The notes beneath the pieces were generated by a model. It was not told the origin of the DNA. It saw only the letters and a list, made by a program, of their open reading frames with translations, and made no database searches. The position numbers and the translations under genes are program-made. A DNA stretch of 64,000 nt from Betaproteobacteria bacterium (GTDB lineage Bacteria > Pseudomonadota > Gammaproteobacteria > Burkholderiales > Casimicrobiaceae), in the NCBI GenBank assembly GCA_029884335.1, contig JAOUIA010000005.1, forward strand, positions 1 to 64,000, given 5' to 3'. Below, piece by piece: positions 36,875-44,311 of this stretch. The first letter of the stretch is position 1. Each line of letters starts with the position of its first letter.

Positions 36875-37741
36875 ATGGACCTTGAACAGTTCGTCCTAGC
36901 CAACGAACCGGCCCTCCGGCTGGGGTTCTTCCTGGGCGTGTTCGCAGTGATCGGCCTGTGGGAAGTGGTGGCGCCGCGCCGCGCCCTGACCGCATCCAAG
37001 GCCATGCGGTGGGCCAGCAACCTGGGCCTCGTCGCGCTGAACACCGTGCTGCTCCGGCTGGTGTTCCCGCTCGCTGCCGCCGGCGTCGCCGCCTTCTGCG
37101 CGGCCAACGGCTGGGGCCTGCTCAACCATTTCCGCGTGCCGTTCTGGCTGGCGGTGCCGATCGGCGTGATCGCGATGGACTTCGTGATCTGGCTGCAGCA
37201 CGTCATGGTCCACGCAGTGCCGGCGCTGTGGCGCTTGCACCGGGTGCACCACACCGACCCCGACTACGACGTGACGACGGGCGCGCGCTTCCATCCGATC
37301 GAGATCGCGCTGTCGATGCTGATCAAGTTCGCGACGATCGCCGTCCTCGGTCCGCCGGTGCTGGCCGTGGTCGTCTTCGAAATCCTGCTCAACGCGACGG
37401 CGATGTTCAACCACGGCAACATCCGCATTCCGATCGGCGTCGATCGCGTGCTGCGCCTGCTCGTCGTCACGCCGGACATGCACCGCGTCCACCACTCGGT
37501 CGAGGAGGACGAGACGAATTCGAACTTCGGCTTCAACCTGCCCTGGTGGGATCGCCTGTTCGGCACCTACCGCGCCCAGCCGCGCGCCGGCCACGAGGCG
37601 ATGACGATCGGCATCCACGGCCACAAGGATCCCCGCGAGGTGGCGCGCCTGGACGGCATGCTGTTGCTGCCGTTCCGCGGCGAGGTCGAAGGCTACGCGA
37701 TCAACCGCCGCGACTGGCGCGACGGGCGCGCGAAGCGATGA
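36875..37741 (+). CDS. Sterol desaturase / fatty acid hydroxylase family protein
   Basis: A 288-residue integral membrane di-iron oxygenase. Histidine clusters are QHVMVH near 109, HRVHHTD near 123, FNHGN near 180 and MHRVHHS near 207, the full eight-His pattern of the family. Four to five hydrophobic segments surround them. Such enzymes hydroxylate or desaturate lipids, sterols or carotenoids. It is divergent from the ArsR-rhodanese gene. The substrate is unknown. Confidence 0.92.
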   Translation: MDLEQFVLANEPALRLGFFLGVFAVIGLWEVVAPRRALTASKAMRWASNLGLVALNTVLLRLVFPLAAAGVAAFCAANGWGLLNHFRVPFWLAVPIGVIAMDFVIWLQHVMVHAVPALWRLHRVHHTDPDYDVTTGARFHPIEIALSMLIKFATIAVLGPPVLAVVVFEILLNATAMFNHGNIRIPIGVDRVLRLLVVTPDMHRVHHSVEEDETNSNFGFNLPWWDRLFGTYRAQPRAGHEAMTIGIHGHKDPREVARLDGMLLLPFRGEVEGYAINRRDWRDGRAKR

Positions 37742-37878
37742 GAGCCGCCGTGCTGCGGCCCTGGTCCGGCCTCGCCTTGCCGGGACTCGGCGGCCCGGGC
37801 GGCGGCGCACCGATGCAGCGCGAACATGACGGCGCCTTCCGCGCCGAAGCCCCGGTGCGCGTCGACGGGCCGCCCCGC

Positions 37879-37909
37879 AAAAAGAAAGCCCGCCGGGAGA
37901 GGGGCGGGC
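37879..37909 (-). terminator. Intrinsic terminator of the sigma-54 small transcript
   Basis: On the minus strand a GCCCGCC / GGCGGGC stem is followed by TTTCTTTTT. It lies about 80 bases after the stop of the 52-residue ORF at 37991-38149 and would end a transcript starting near 38193. Confidence 0.8.
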
Positions 37910-37990
37910 AAGGGGGATAGAGTGCGGCGCGCGGGGAGGAGGGCCGCGCGCCGCGAAGACCCGGCAAGGCGCCGGATCAGGGGGAACGGT

Positions 37991-38149
37991 TCAGACGACG
38001 GTGCGGGCGGCGGTCACACGCTCGGCCAGTTCCTCGAGCGCCTCGCGCTGCCGGCGCGCCTCGTCCTCGCGGCGATCGGCCTGCGCTCGCTCTTCCGCTT
38101 CCCTCGTCGGGAGCCAGTAGCGGGAGAACTCGGGAGCGTAGGAATCCAT
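37991..38149 (-). CDS. Small charged protein (52 aa) under a sigma-54 promoter
   Basis: Starts at ATG 38149, preceded by AAGAGG at good spacing; earlier in-frame ATGs at 38197 and 38185 are weaker. The sequence begins MDSYAPEFSRYWLPTREAEE and continues as one strongly charged, Arg/Glu/Ala-rich amphipathic helix (RREDEARRQREALEELAERV), likely a coiled coil, with no signal or membrane segment. It is the only coding potential in the transcript bounded by the sigma-54 promoter (38203-38220) and the terminator (37879-37909). I do not recognise the family. The RNA itself, rather than the peptide, might be the functional product. Confidence 0.6.
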   Translation of the reverse strand: MDSYAPEFSRYWLPTREAEERAQADRREDEARRQREALEELAERVTAARTVV

Positions 38150-38202
38150 GATCGCCTCTTGCTTCGGACGACGCGCCGTCGTCATCGGACACGCCAAGCC
38201 TG

Positions 38203-38220
38203 ATGCAATGGTCGTGCCAA
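38203..38220 (-). promoter_or_regulatory. Sigma-54 (RpoN) promoter, -24/-12
   Basis: Minus strand TTGGCACG-ACCA-TTGCAT: the invariant GG (38218-38217) and GC (38206-38205) are exactly 10 bases apart, and the flanks match the TTGGCACG/TTGC consensus. Predicted transcription start is about 38193. The sigma-54 activator gene glrR lies immediately upstream. Confidence 0.88.
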
Positions 38221-38329
38221 CGCTGCATCCCGGCCCGGCCAGCCACGATGAAATGACAACTGCATAGGGAGAAAGTGCCCCGCGACGCGATGAACGCGGG
38301 AAGCGGGAGGCCGCCAGGCGAAGCCGATT

Positions 38330-38347
38330 TGTCGCAAGAACCCGACA
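38330..38347. promoter_or_regulatory. GlrR-type activator site 1 (TGTC-N10-GACA)
   Basis: Exact TGTC-N10-GACA, about 140 bp upstream of the predicted start site, the normal distance for a sigma-54 enhancer. This is the consensus known for GlrR at enterobacterial glmY. Confidence 0.75.
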
Positions 38348-38394
38348 GCACGGCCAGCAATCTGCCTACATGATTGAACCAACAGGACTTTTTC

Positions 38395-38412
38395 TGTCGC
38401 TCGAATGCGACA
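38395..38412. promoter_or_regulatory. GlrR-type activator site 2 (TGTC-N10-GACA)
   Basis: A second exact TGTC-N10-GACA, extended to a 7-bp inverted repeat (CTGTCGC / GCGACAG). It is 65 bp, about six helical turns, from site 1, so both lie on the same DNA face. Confidence 0.78.
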
Positions 38413-38452
38413 GTCCGCTGATGCACCGCCGCATGGCGGCAGCCGGCTCGCG

Positions 38453-39805
38453 TCAGCCCTTGCCTTCCTTGAACATCGCCGGCTCGAGCTTGTGGCGCTG
38501 CAGCAGCTTGTAGAACTCGGTCCGGTTGCGCTTGGCCATCAGCGCCGCCTGCGTCACGTTGCCGCCGGTGAGCTTGAGCAGGCGGACGAGGTAGTCGCGC
38601 TCGAAGGACTTGCGCGCTTCCTCGAAGGGCACCAGCTCGGAGGCGTCCTCCCGCAGCGCGCTCTGGACCACCGACCCGGGAATCACGGCCGTCGTGGTCA
38701 GCGCCGTCGCCTGTTCCAGCACGTTGAGCAACTGGCGCACGTTGCCCGGCCACGGCGCGGCGATCAGCAGCGCCATCGCGTCCGGCGCGAGCGTGGGCAA
38801 CGGCTTGCGGTAGCGCTCGGCGAGCTTGCGCAGGAAATGTGTCGCCAGCACCGGGATGTCCTCGCGGCGCTCGGCGAGCGGCGGCAGGCGCAGCGACACG
38901 ACGTTGAGGCGGTAGTAGAGGTCCTCGCGGAAGAGCCCCGCCGCCCTCTGCGCCTCGAGGTCGCGGTGCGTCGCGGAAATCACTCGCACGTCGACCGGGA
39001 TCGACTGCGTCGAGCCGACCGGGCGCACCTCGCCCTCCTGCAGCACGCGCAGCAGCTTCACCTGCAGCGGCAGCGGCATGTCGCCGATCTCGTCGAGGAA
39101 CAGCGTCCCCGTGTCGGCCGTCTGGAACAGCCCCTTGTGCGCCTGCACCGCGCCTGTGAACGCGCCGCGCGCATGGCCGAACAGCTCCGACTCGAGCAGT
39201 TCCGCCGGGATCGCCCCGCAGTTGACGGCGACGAACGGCCGCTCGGCGCGCGGGCTCGCCTTGTGGATCGCGCGCGCCAGGAGCTCCTTGCCGGTGCCCG
39301 ACTCGCCGTAGATCAGCACGCTGGCGTCGGAGTCCGCCACCAGCCGCGCCTGGCGCAGGAGGTCCTCCATCTTCGGGCTGCGCGTGACGAATCCCGCGCG
39401 CCACTCGGAGGAGGAATTCGCGACCTCGCCGTCGTCGCCGGAGAGCTTGAGCGCCGCGGCGACCTTCTGCAGCAGCTCCTGGCTGTCGAACGGCTTCGTG
39501 AGGAACCCGAAGACGCCGCGCTGCGTCGCCGAGACCGCGTCGGGAATGGTGCCGTGCGCCGTCAGGATGATGACCGGCAGCGTCGGGTGCTGGCGGTGGA
39601 TCGCCTCGAACAGCTGCATGCCGTCGATGCCCGGCATGCGCAGGTCGGTGATGACCGCGGCGGGCCGCGTGACCGCCAGCGCCGCCAGCGCCAGCTCGCC
39701 GCTCTCCGCCGTGCGCACGCGGTAGCCGGCCGAGGTGAGCCGCAGGCCGATCAGCCGCAGCAGGTCGGGGTCGTCGTCGACGAGCAGGATGTCGCTGGTG
39801 TTCAT
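38453..39805 (-). CDS. glrR: Sigma-54-dependent response regulator GlrR
   Basis: A 450-residue protein from ATG 39805. The receiver domain (1-118) has phospho-acceptor Asp54 in VITDLRMPG and the switch lysine in FLTKPF near 104. The AAA+ domain (about 140-370) has Walker A GESGTGKE at 167-174 and the sigma-54 contact loop GAFTGA at 214-219. LFLDEIGDMP gives Walker B. The C-terminal HTH (LLKLTGGNVTQAALMAKRNRTEFYKLL) binds DNA. It is encoded last in a glrK-qseG-glrR operon, the order seen in enterobacteria. Two TGTC-N10-GACA sites and a sigma-54 promoter lie right after the gene. Confidence 0.92.
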   Translation of the reverse strand: MNTSDILLVDDDPDLLRLIGLRLTSAGYRVRTAESGELALAALAVTRPAAVITDLRMPGIDGMQLFEAIHRQHPTLPVIILTAHGTIPDAVSATQRGVFGFLTKPFDSQELLQKVAAALKLSGDDGEVANSSSEWRAGFVTRSPKMEDLLRQARLVADSDASVLIYGESGTGKELLARAIHKASPRAERPFVAVNCGAIPAELLESELFGHARGAFTGAVQAHKGLFQTADTGTLFLDEIGDMPLPLQVKLLRVLQEGEVRPVGSTQSIPVDVRVISATHRDLEAQRAAGLFREDLYYRLNVVSLRLPPLAERREDIPVLATHFLRKLAERYRKPLPTLAPDAMALLIAAPWPGNVRQLLNVLEQATALTTTAVIPGSVVQSALREDASELVPFEEARKSFERDYLVRLLKLTGGNVTQAALMAKRNRTEFYKLLQRHKLEPAMFKEGKG

Positions 39806-39842
39806 CGCCGTTCCTGGCGCAGTCCCGCTCCGAGCCACGGAC

Positions 39843-39873
39843 CTGCCCCCCGGGGGGCGGCGCGCGGAGTCAG
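39843..39873. repeat. Intercistronic GC palindrome, copy 3 (short)
   Basis: CTGCCCCCCGGGGGGCGGCG plus a short tail, between the qseG-like stop and glrR start. It shares the CCCCCCGGGG core with the repeats at 1453-1506 and 13049-13107 but is shorter. Confidence 0.45.
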
Positions 39874-39892
39874 CACGGGAGCATGCTCCATA

Positions 39893-40456
39893 TCAGTTCC
39901 CGCCCGAGCCCGAGCCCCCGCCGCCGCCGCTGCGCAGCCGGTCGCGCAGGAGACTGCGCTCCATCGCGCGCAGCGCCTCGAGCTTCTGCAGCGCGGCCTC
40001 GCTGCGCGCCTGCTCCTCGCGCACCACGCGCACGCGCTCGGCGACCTGTGTTGCGAGCGCCGTGGCGAGCTGCCGCAGCGCCGCCGGGCCCGGATTGGCC
40101 TTGACCACGGCGTCGAGCAGCTGCAGCGCGCGCTGGTCGTCCGTCGTGCCCTGGCGCGACAGCGTGTGCAGCACGGCCACTCGCACGCGCGTGAAGTCGC
40201 TGCGCGTGCGGTTGAGCGCCTGCGTCTGCGCGGCGAGCTCGCGCCGCGCCTCCTCGCCCGCGAGCGTCGAATAGCGCTGCAGGTCGCCGAGCAGCGCTGC
40301 GAACTCGCGCTCCTCGGGAACCGGCGGCGGCGCGACGGGCTGCTCCGGAGCCGCCGCGGGCGCCGGCTCGGCTGTCGCCGGCGACTGCGCGCGCAAGCTG
40401 CCCGCCGCCGCGCAGGCGACGAGCACGCCGAGCGCGAGCGTGCGGAGCGCGGTCAC
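39893..40456 (-). CDS. Exported QseG/YfhG-like protein of the GlrK-GlrR system
   Basis: A 187-residue protein from GTG 40456, overlapping the glrK stop (GTGA). A signal peptide (MTALRTLALGVLVACAAAGS, cut near LRAQS) is followed by a Pro/Ala linker and a mostly helical domain from residue 45 to 175 (REFAALLGDLQRYSTLAGEE, then long Arg/Glu helices). The tail is Gly/Ser-rich. It occupies the position of the lipoprotein YfhG/QseG, which modulates GlrK in enterobacteria. Here no lipobox cysteine follows the signal, so it is probably soluble in the periplasm. The assignment rests on position and architecture. Confidence 0.75.
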   Translation of the reverse strand: MTALRTLALGVLVACAAAGSLRAQSPATAEPAPAAAPEQPVAPPPVPEEREFAALLGDLQRYSTLAGEEARRELAAQTQALNRTRSDFTRVRVAVLHTLSRQGTTDDQRALQLLDAVVKANPGPAALRQLATALATQVAERVRVVREEQARSEAALQKLEALRAMERSLLRDRLRSGGGGGSGSGGN

Positions 40457-41946
40457 GTCGCGTCCCCGGGGCTCGGCGCCGTCCGCAACTCGCCGGTGAC
40501 GGTGGTAAGCGCGTCGAGCGGCGCGCCCTCGGGCAGCGACAGCCGGAAGCGCGCGCCGCGCTTGCCGTCGCGGCGATCGTGCACGGCGATCTCGCCGCCG
40601 TGCGCGATCGCGTACTCGCGCGCGATGGCGAGCCCGAGGCCGGAGCCTTTCACCCGGCCCCCGGTCGGCGCCCGGCCCTGGAAGAACGAGTCGAAGATGC
40701 GCTCGCGCTCGTCGGCGTCCACCCCCGGGCCGTCGTCGGTCACCTCGACGTGCGCCTGCCCGCCCTCCTGCCAGGTGCGGATCTCGATGCGCCCGGCGCG
40801 CTTCGCGTACTTGATCGCGTTGGAGACCAGGTTGTCGACGACCGTGCGCAGGCGGTCCGCCTCGCCGACGACGAGCGCCGGCTGCAGGCGCAGGTCCACG
40901 GTGAGGCCACGCGCCAGTGCCGCCAGCTTGTGCTCGCGGACCACGCGCCGCGCGACGTCGCCCAGCATCACCGGTCCCAGCGTGGCCGACTCGAACGAAC
41001 GCGTCTGGTGGTACTTGAGCAGGTCCTCGATCAGCTTCTGCAGGCTGATGGTGTTCTCGCGCACGATGCGCACGATGTCGCGCTGTTCCTTCGTGAGCTT
41101 GCCGCCGACCTCGTCGCGCAGCAGCTCCGCGCCCTCGCGCACGGCGGTGAGCGGCGTCTTGAGCTCGTGCGAGACGTGGCGCAGGAACCGCGTCTGCTGC
41201 TGCTCGAGCTCGGCGAGGCGCGCGCGCAGCCACTCGAGCCGCTGGCCGAGGTAGCGCAGGTCCTGCGGGCCGTTGACCTCGATCGCGCGCGAGAAGTCTG
41301 CGCTGCCCATCTGCCGGATCGCGCCCTCGAGCTGGCGGATCGGCCGCGCGATCAGCACGGCGAACAGGATCGCCAGCGCGAGCGCGATGCCGCCGGTCGC
41401 CACCGCCAGCCAGCGCCACTTGTCGCGGCCCTCGGCGGCAGTCTGCTGCAGCCGCTCGATCGCCGTCTGCGTGAGCGCGTTGGACGCCGCGAGCATCGTC
41501 TGCGCCTCGTCGACCAGCTGGCCGTAGCCCTCCGCGAGCTCCACGGATCCGCCGCTCGTCTTCGGCCCCGACGTGAGCCGCGCGTGCAGGTCCGACTCGC
41601 GCCCGCCGACCCTCTGCAGCGCCTCGTGGTAGCCGCGCTCGAGCGGGAGCTGCGCGAGCTGGCGCACCGTGGCGCGGAAGTCCTGGCGCAGGCGGTTGTA
41701 GTCGTCGACGAGCGCGTGGTCCTCGAGGATCAGGTACTGGCGCACGACGCGCTCGAGCGTCGTGGTCTGCTCGAACAGCTGGCGCGACGCGCGCGCGGCC
41801 TGCGAGGTCTGCAGCACCTCGTCGCGGCTCTGCGAGACCAGGCGGTCGAACGACAGCGTCAGCTCGGCGAGCGCGTAGAGCAGCGGCAGGCTCACGAGCA
41901 GGAAGCCGAGCAGGATGAACTTGAGGAAGGAGCGGGGGTAGTACAC
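40453..41946 (-). CDS. glrK: Sensor histidine kinase GlrK
   Basis: A 497-residue protein from GTG 41946. Membrane helices at 8-28 and 179-200 flank a helical periplasmic sensor domain. A HAMP segment (ARPIRQLEGAIRQM) is followed by the dimerisation/phospho-acceptor block FLRHVSHELKTPLTAVREG with His260. The ATP-binding domain has LVSNAIKYAKR, DDGPGVD and GSGLGLAIA. It phosphorylates GlrR; in enterobacteria the pair responds to envelope state and drives GlmY. It is coupled to the qseG-like gene by a 4-bp overlap and divergent from folA. Confidence 0.92.
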   Translation of the reverse strand: MYYPRSFLKFILLGFLLVSLPLLYALAELTLSFDRLVSQSRDEVLQTSQAARASRQLFEQTTTLERVVRQYLILEDHALVDDYNRLRQDFRATVRQLAQLPLERGYHEALQRVGGRESDLHARLTSGPKTSGGSVELAEGYGQLVDEAQTMLAASNALTQTAIERLQQTAAEGRDKWRWLAVATGGIALALAILFAVLIARPIRQLEGAIRQMGSADFSRAIEVNGPQDLRYLGQRLEWLRARLAELEQQQTRFLRHVSHELKTPLTAVREGAELLRDEVGGKLTKEQRDIVRIVRENTISLQKLIEDLLKYHQTRSFESATLGPVMLGDVARRVVREHKLAALARGLTVDLRLQPALVVGEADRLRTVVDNLVSNAIKYAKRAGRIEIRTWQEGGQAHVEVTDDGPGVDADERERIFDSFFQGRAPTGGRVKGSGLGLAIAREYAIAHGGEIAVHDRRDGKRGARFRLSLPEGAPLDALTTVTGELRTAPSPGDAT

Positions 41947-41974
41947 GCGTGGCGCGGCCTCGAGGGCGGCCGAC

Positions 41975-41980
41975 TATAAT
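41975..41980 (+). promoter_or_regulatory. Consensus -10 element (TATAAT) for folA
   Basis: A perfect TATAAT ending 10 bases before the folA ATG. Transcription would begin about 0-4 bases before the start codon, leaving no room for a ribosome site. No clear -35 is visible. Confidence 0.6.
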
Positions 41981-41990
41981 CCCGTGGATT

Positions 41991-42539
41991 ATGGCACCGC
42001 CCCCGAGCGAGGCGCACGCTTCCGCGCCGGCGCCGGCGCGGCTCGCGATCGTCGTCGCGGTGGCCCGCAACGGCGCCATCGGTGCGGGCGGCGCGTTGCC
42101 CTGGCGCCTTCCCGCCGACTTGCGCCGCTTCCGCTCGCTCACGAGCGGCCACGCCGTCGTGATGGGACGGCGCACGTGGGAGTCGATCGGCCGCCCGCTT
42201 CCGGAGCGGCAGAACATCGTCGTCACGCGCTCGCGGCACTTCGCCGCGGCAGGCGCCGAGGTGGCCCACTCCCTCGACGAGGCTCTCGCGCGCGTGCGCC
42301 TGCCCGCGCCGGCGTTCTGCATCGGCGGCGCGGAGCTGTACCGCGAAGCGCTGCCTCGCGCCGATGCACTGTACGTGACCGAGATCGCGCGCGACGTTCC
42401 CGGCGACACGTTCTTCCCGCCGTTCGACCGCCGCGAGTGGCGCGAGGCAGCCCGCGAGAAGCACCCGCCCGACGGCCCCGACGCATTGCCTTTCGACTTC
42501 GTCACCTACGTTCGCCGCGGGGACCCGGCGGGCGTGTGA
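41991..42539 (+). CDS. folA: Dihydrofolate reductase
   Basis: A 182-residue protein from ATG 41991. It reduces dihydrofolate to tetrahydrofolate with NADPH, recycling the product of ThyA. Motifs are LAIVVAVARNGAIGAGGALPWRLPADLRRF near residue 18 (with the catalytic Asp in place), VVMGRRTWESIGRPLP near 55 and FCIGGAELYREALPRADALYVTEI near 105. It has a Pro/Ala N-terminal extension of about 15 residues. A TATAAT box directly upstream suggests a leaderless mRNA. It is divergent from glrK. Confidence 0.96.
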   Translation: MAPPPSEAHASAPAPARLAIVVAVARNGAIGAGGALPWRLPADLRRFRSLTSGHAVVMGRRTWESIGRPLPERQNIVVTRSRHFAAAGAEVAHSLDEALARVRLPAPAFCIGGAELYREALPRADALYVTEIARDVPGDTFFPPFDRREWREAAREKHPPDGPDALPFDFVTYVRRGDPAGV

Positions 42540-42667
42540 ACCGCCGCGCCGGGAGCGATCCGACCCCGGCCTGCCGTCCATCGGCAACGCCATCGCGAGG
42601 ACTTCCCGGCGTCCGGCCTATGCTAATGTCATAGCTCCCTGGCCGCCCGCCCCGGAGATTGTTGCCG

Positions 42668-42784
42668 ATGGCCGGAGCACTGCGCACCGCATTCGCGCTC
42701 GCCCTCCTCGTCGCCGGCGACTCCGCGAGCGAGGTCTGGATCAAGCCGCCGCCGGGCTTCAACACCTCGTCGGTTGCGGGATAA
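42668..42784 (+). CDS. Possible tiny secreted peptide (38 aa)
   Basis: Begins at ATG 42668, with GGAG 10 bases upstream. It would encode MAGALRTAFALALLVAGDSA, a signal-like stretch, then EVWIKPPPGFNTSSVAG. Its stop overlaps the probable promoter of the tRNA gene that follows, which argues against it. No family is recognised. Confidence 0.22.
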   Translation: MAGALRTAFALALLVAGDSASEVWIKPPPGFNTSSVAG

Positions 42785-42785
42785 T
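42780..42785 (+). promoter_or_regulatory. Candidate -10 element (GATAAT) for tRNA-Leu
   Basis: GATAAT ends 11 bases before the mature tRNA 5' end. A TTCAAC hexamer 16 bp upstream could serve as a weak -35. The spacing suits a short tRNA leader. Confidence 0.45.
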
Positions 42786-42796
42786 GCGGCTCCCGC

Positions 42797-42883
42797 GCCG
42801 GGATGGCGGAACTGGTAGACGCAGCGGACTCAAAATCCGCCGGTAGCGATACCGTGAGGGTTCGAGTCCCTCTCCCGGCACCA
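42797..42883 (+). tRNA. tRNA-Leu(CAA)
   Basis: 87 nt including an encoded CCA end. Acceptor stem GCCGGGA/TCCCGGC, D-arm with GGTAGACGC, anticodon stem GCGGA/TCCGC around loop CTCAAAA (anticodon CAA at 42831-42833, reading UUG). A long class II variable arm follows, and the T-loop reads GGGTTCGAGTCCC. It is a single gene between folA and the convergent FAD oxidoreductase. Confidence 0.97.
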
Positions 42884-42894
42884 CGGGCCCCCGC

Positions 42895-44088
42895 TCAGGA
42901 CACCGCGCCCTTCCCGTACGCACCGGCGAGGAGCGCGCCTTCCGCGAAGCGCGTGCAGCGATAGGGGGCGAGCGCCACGGCGGTCGGCAGGCCGAGCGCG
43001 GCCTGCGCGAGCAGCTCGCCGACCGCGGGCGAGAGCTTGAAGCCGTGCCCGGAGAAGCCGAACGCGACGACGAGCCCGTCCCACCCGGGCAGCGGCCCCA
43101 GCACCGGATTCCAGTCGGGCGTCACGTCGTAGAGCCCCGTCCACGTCGACGCGACGCCGGCGGTCTCGAATGCGGGCAGCCGGTGCGCGGCCTCGCTGCC
43201 CACCTGCGCGACGACGTCGAGCGGCACGTCGGCCTGGTCCTCGTCGGGGCTGGTCGGCTGCCCTTCCAGCCCCGCGCTCACCAGCAGCTGCCGGGTGCCG
43301 TAGCAGCGCGCGTAGATCATCGACGGCGACGTCATGTCCTTCAGCACCGGATAGCGCGGGAGATAGGGCTGCGGGGCCTCGAGCGCCATCACCTCGTGGC
43401 GCTCGGCGACCAGGGGCAGGCCGACGCCGGTCAGCTGCTCCAGCACGCCGTTGCTCCACACGTTGAGAGCGCAGACGGTGACGCCGGCTGCGTACGACGC
43501 GCGGTCGGTGCGCGCGCCGGTCACGCGCCCGCCGTCGGCGGTCAATCCCGCGACCGTCTCGCCGAGGCGGAACTCGACGCCGAGCCGCCGCGCTGCGCGC
43601 GCGAACGCCGTCGCGGTGAGATAGGGGTCGGCGTAGCCCGCGTCCTTCTCGAAGCCGAACACCGCGAGGTCGTGGGTGCGCAGCAACGGCAGGATCTCGC
43701 GCGCCTGCCGCGCGTCGATCTCCACCGCGTCGATGCCCATCGCGCGCTGCTGCGCGAGCGCGGCGCGGATCGCCTGCGAGCGCGCTCCTTCGTCGCCGAC
43801 GATCAGGTAGCCCGGCAGAGCGAGCCCGCAGTCGGCCTCCGGGTCGCCGAGATAGGACCCGAAGTCGCGGAACGCCGTCAGCGAACGGCGCGCGAGCTCG
43901 ACGTTCTCCGCCACCGAGTAGTGGGTGCGCAGGATGCCGCTCGACTGCGCGGACGTGCCTTCGGCGACGCCGCGCCGGTCGATCACGACGACGCGGCGCG
44001 CGCCCAGCCGCGCGGCGTGCCAGGCCGTGGAGCAGCCGATCACGCCGGCGCCCAGCACGAGCACGTCGCACGCGGCCGGCGGGCTCAT
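42895..44088 (-). CDS. FAD-dependent amine/amino-acid oxidase of the DAO family (sarcosine oxidase beta-like)
   Basis: A 397-residue protein from ATG 44088. The N-terminal FAD motif DVLVLGAGVIGCSTAWHAARLG is at about residues 8-29, then VVVIDRRGVAEGTSAQSSGILRTHYS, the typical GxxS/G-R covalent-FAD region of sarcosine-oxidase-like enzymes. The C-terminal block is WTGLYDVTPDWNPVLGPLPGWDGLVVAFGFSGHGFKLSPAVGELLA near 310-355. Such enzymes oxidise N-methyl or secondary amines, giving H2O2. No glycine-cleavage or tetrahydrofolate partner is nearby, so the substrate is open. Confidence 0.88.
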   Translation of the reverse strand: MSPPAACDVLVLGAGVIGCSTAWHAARLGARRVVVIDRRGVAEGTSAQSSGILRTHYSVAENVELARRSLTAFRDFGSYLGDPEADCGLALPGYLIVGDEGARSQAIRAALAQQRAMGIDAVEIDARQAREILPLLRTHDLAVFGFEKDAGYADPYLTATAFARAARRLGVEFRLGETVAGLTADGGRVTGARTDRASYAAGVTVCALNVWSNGVLEQLTGVGLPLVAERHEVMALEAPQPYLPRYPVLKDMTSPSMIYARCYGTRQLLVSAGLEGQPTSPDEDQADVPLDVVAQVGSEAAHRLPAFETAGVASTWTGLYDVTPDWNPVLGPLPGWDGLVVAFGFSGHGFKLSPAVGELLAQAALGLPTAVALAPYRCTRFAEGALLAGAYGKGAVS

Positions 44089-44154
44089 TCGATCGCGCGG
44101 CGCACGGCGAGGTCCGCGCGGGAATTCGTGGCGTCCGGTTCCTTCATCTGTTGC

Positions 44155-44205
44155 GATTCTAGTGCAGCGAGTCGGCGATTCGCCGGGCGATCCGGCCGCG
44201 TTCGC
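44155..44205 (+). repeat. Dispersed repeat (TTCTAGTGCAGNGACTCGGC family), copy b, degenerate
   Basis: GATTCTAGTGCAGCGAGTCGG, then GATTCGCC and GATCCGGCCGCGTTCGC. It is upstream of the FAD oxidoreductase start, in the same position relative to its gene as copy a is to the VOC gene. Confidence 0.5.
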
Positions 44206-44311
44206 GCGACCGCACGACAGCGGCGGCGCACACGCGGTACGACGGCAGCCGGCGACAGGCGGGACCGCTTTCGTATACGCTCGCCCTCGCCGCCCGCCGC
44301 CCGCCTCTCCC

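Noticed and set aside
37742..37878. Possible extension or small gene after the sterol-desaturase-family gene
   Set aside because: Open in one frame but with no domain, start context or conserved-looking composition.
42540..42667. Riboswitch or leader RNA downstream of folA
   Set aside because: No conserved aptamer pattern could be recognised and there is no suitable downstream gene except the tRNA.
44212..44311. Longer N-terminus for the acyltransferase 3 protein
   Set aside because: The upstream in-frame codons encode Pro/Arg-rich sequence without a start codon that has a ribosome site. The family begins just after the TTG at 44312.
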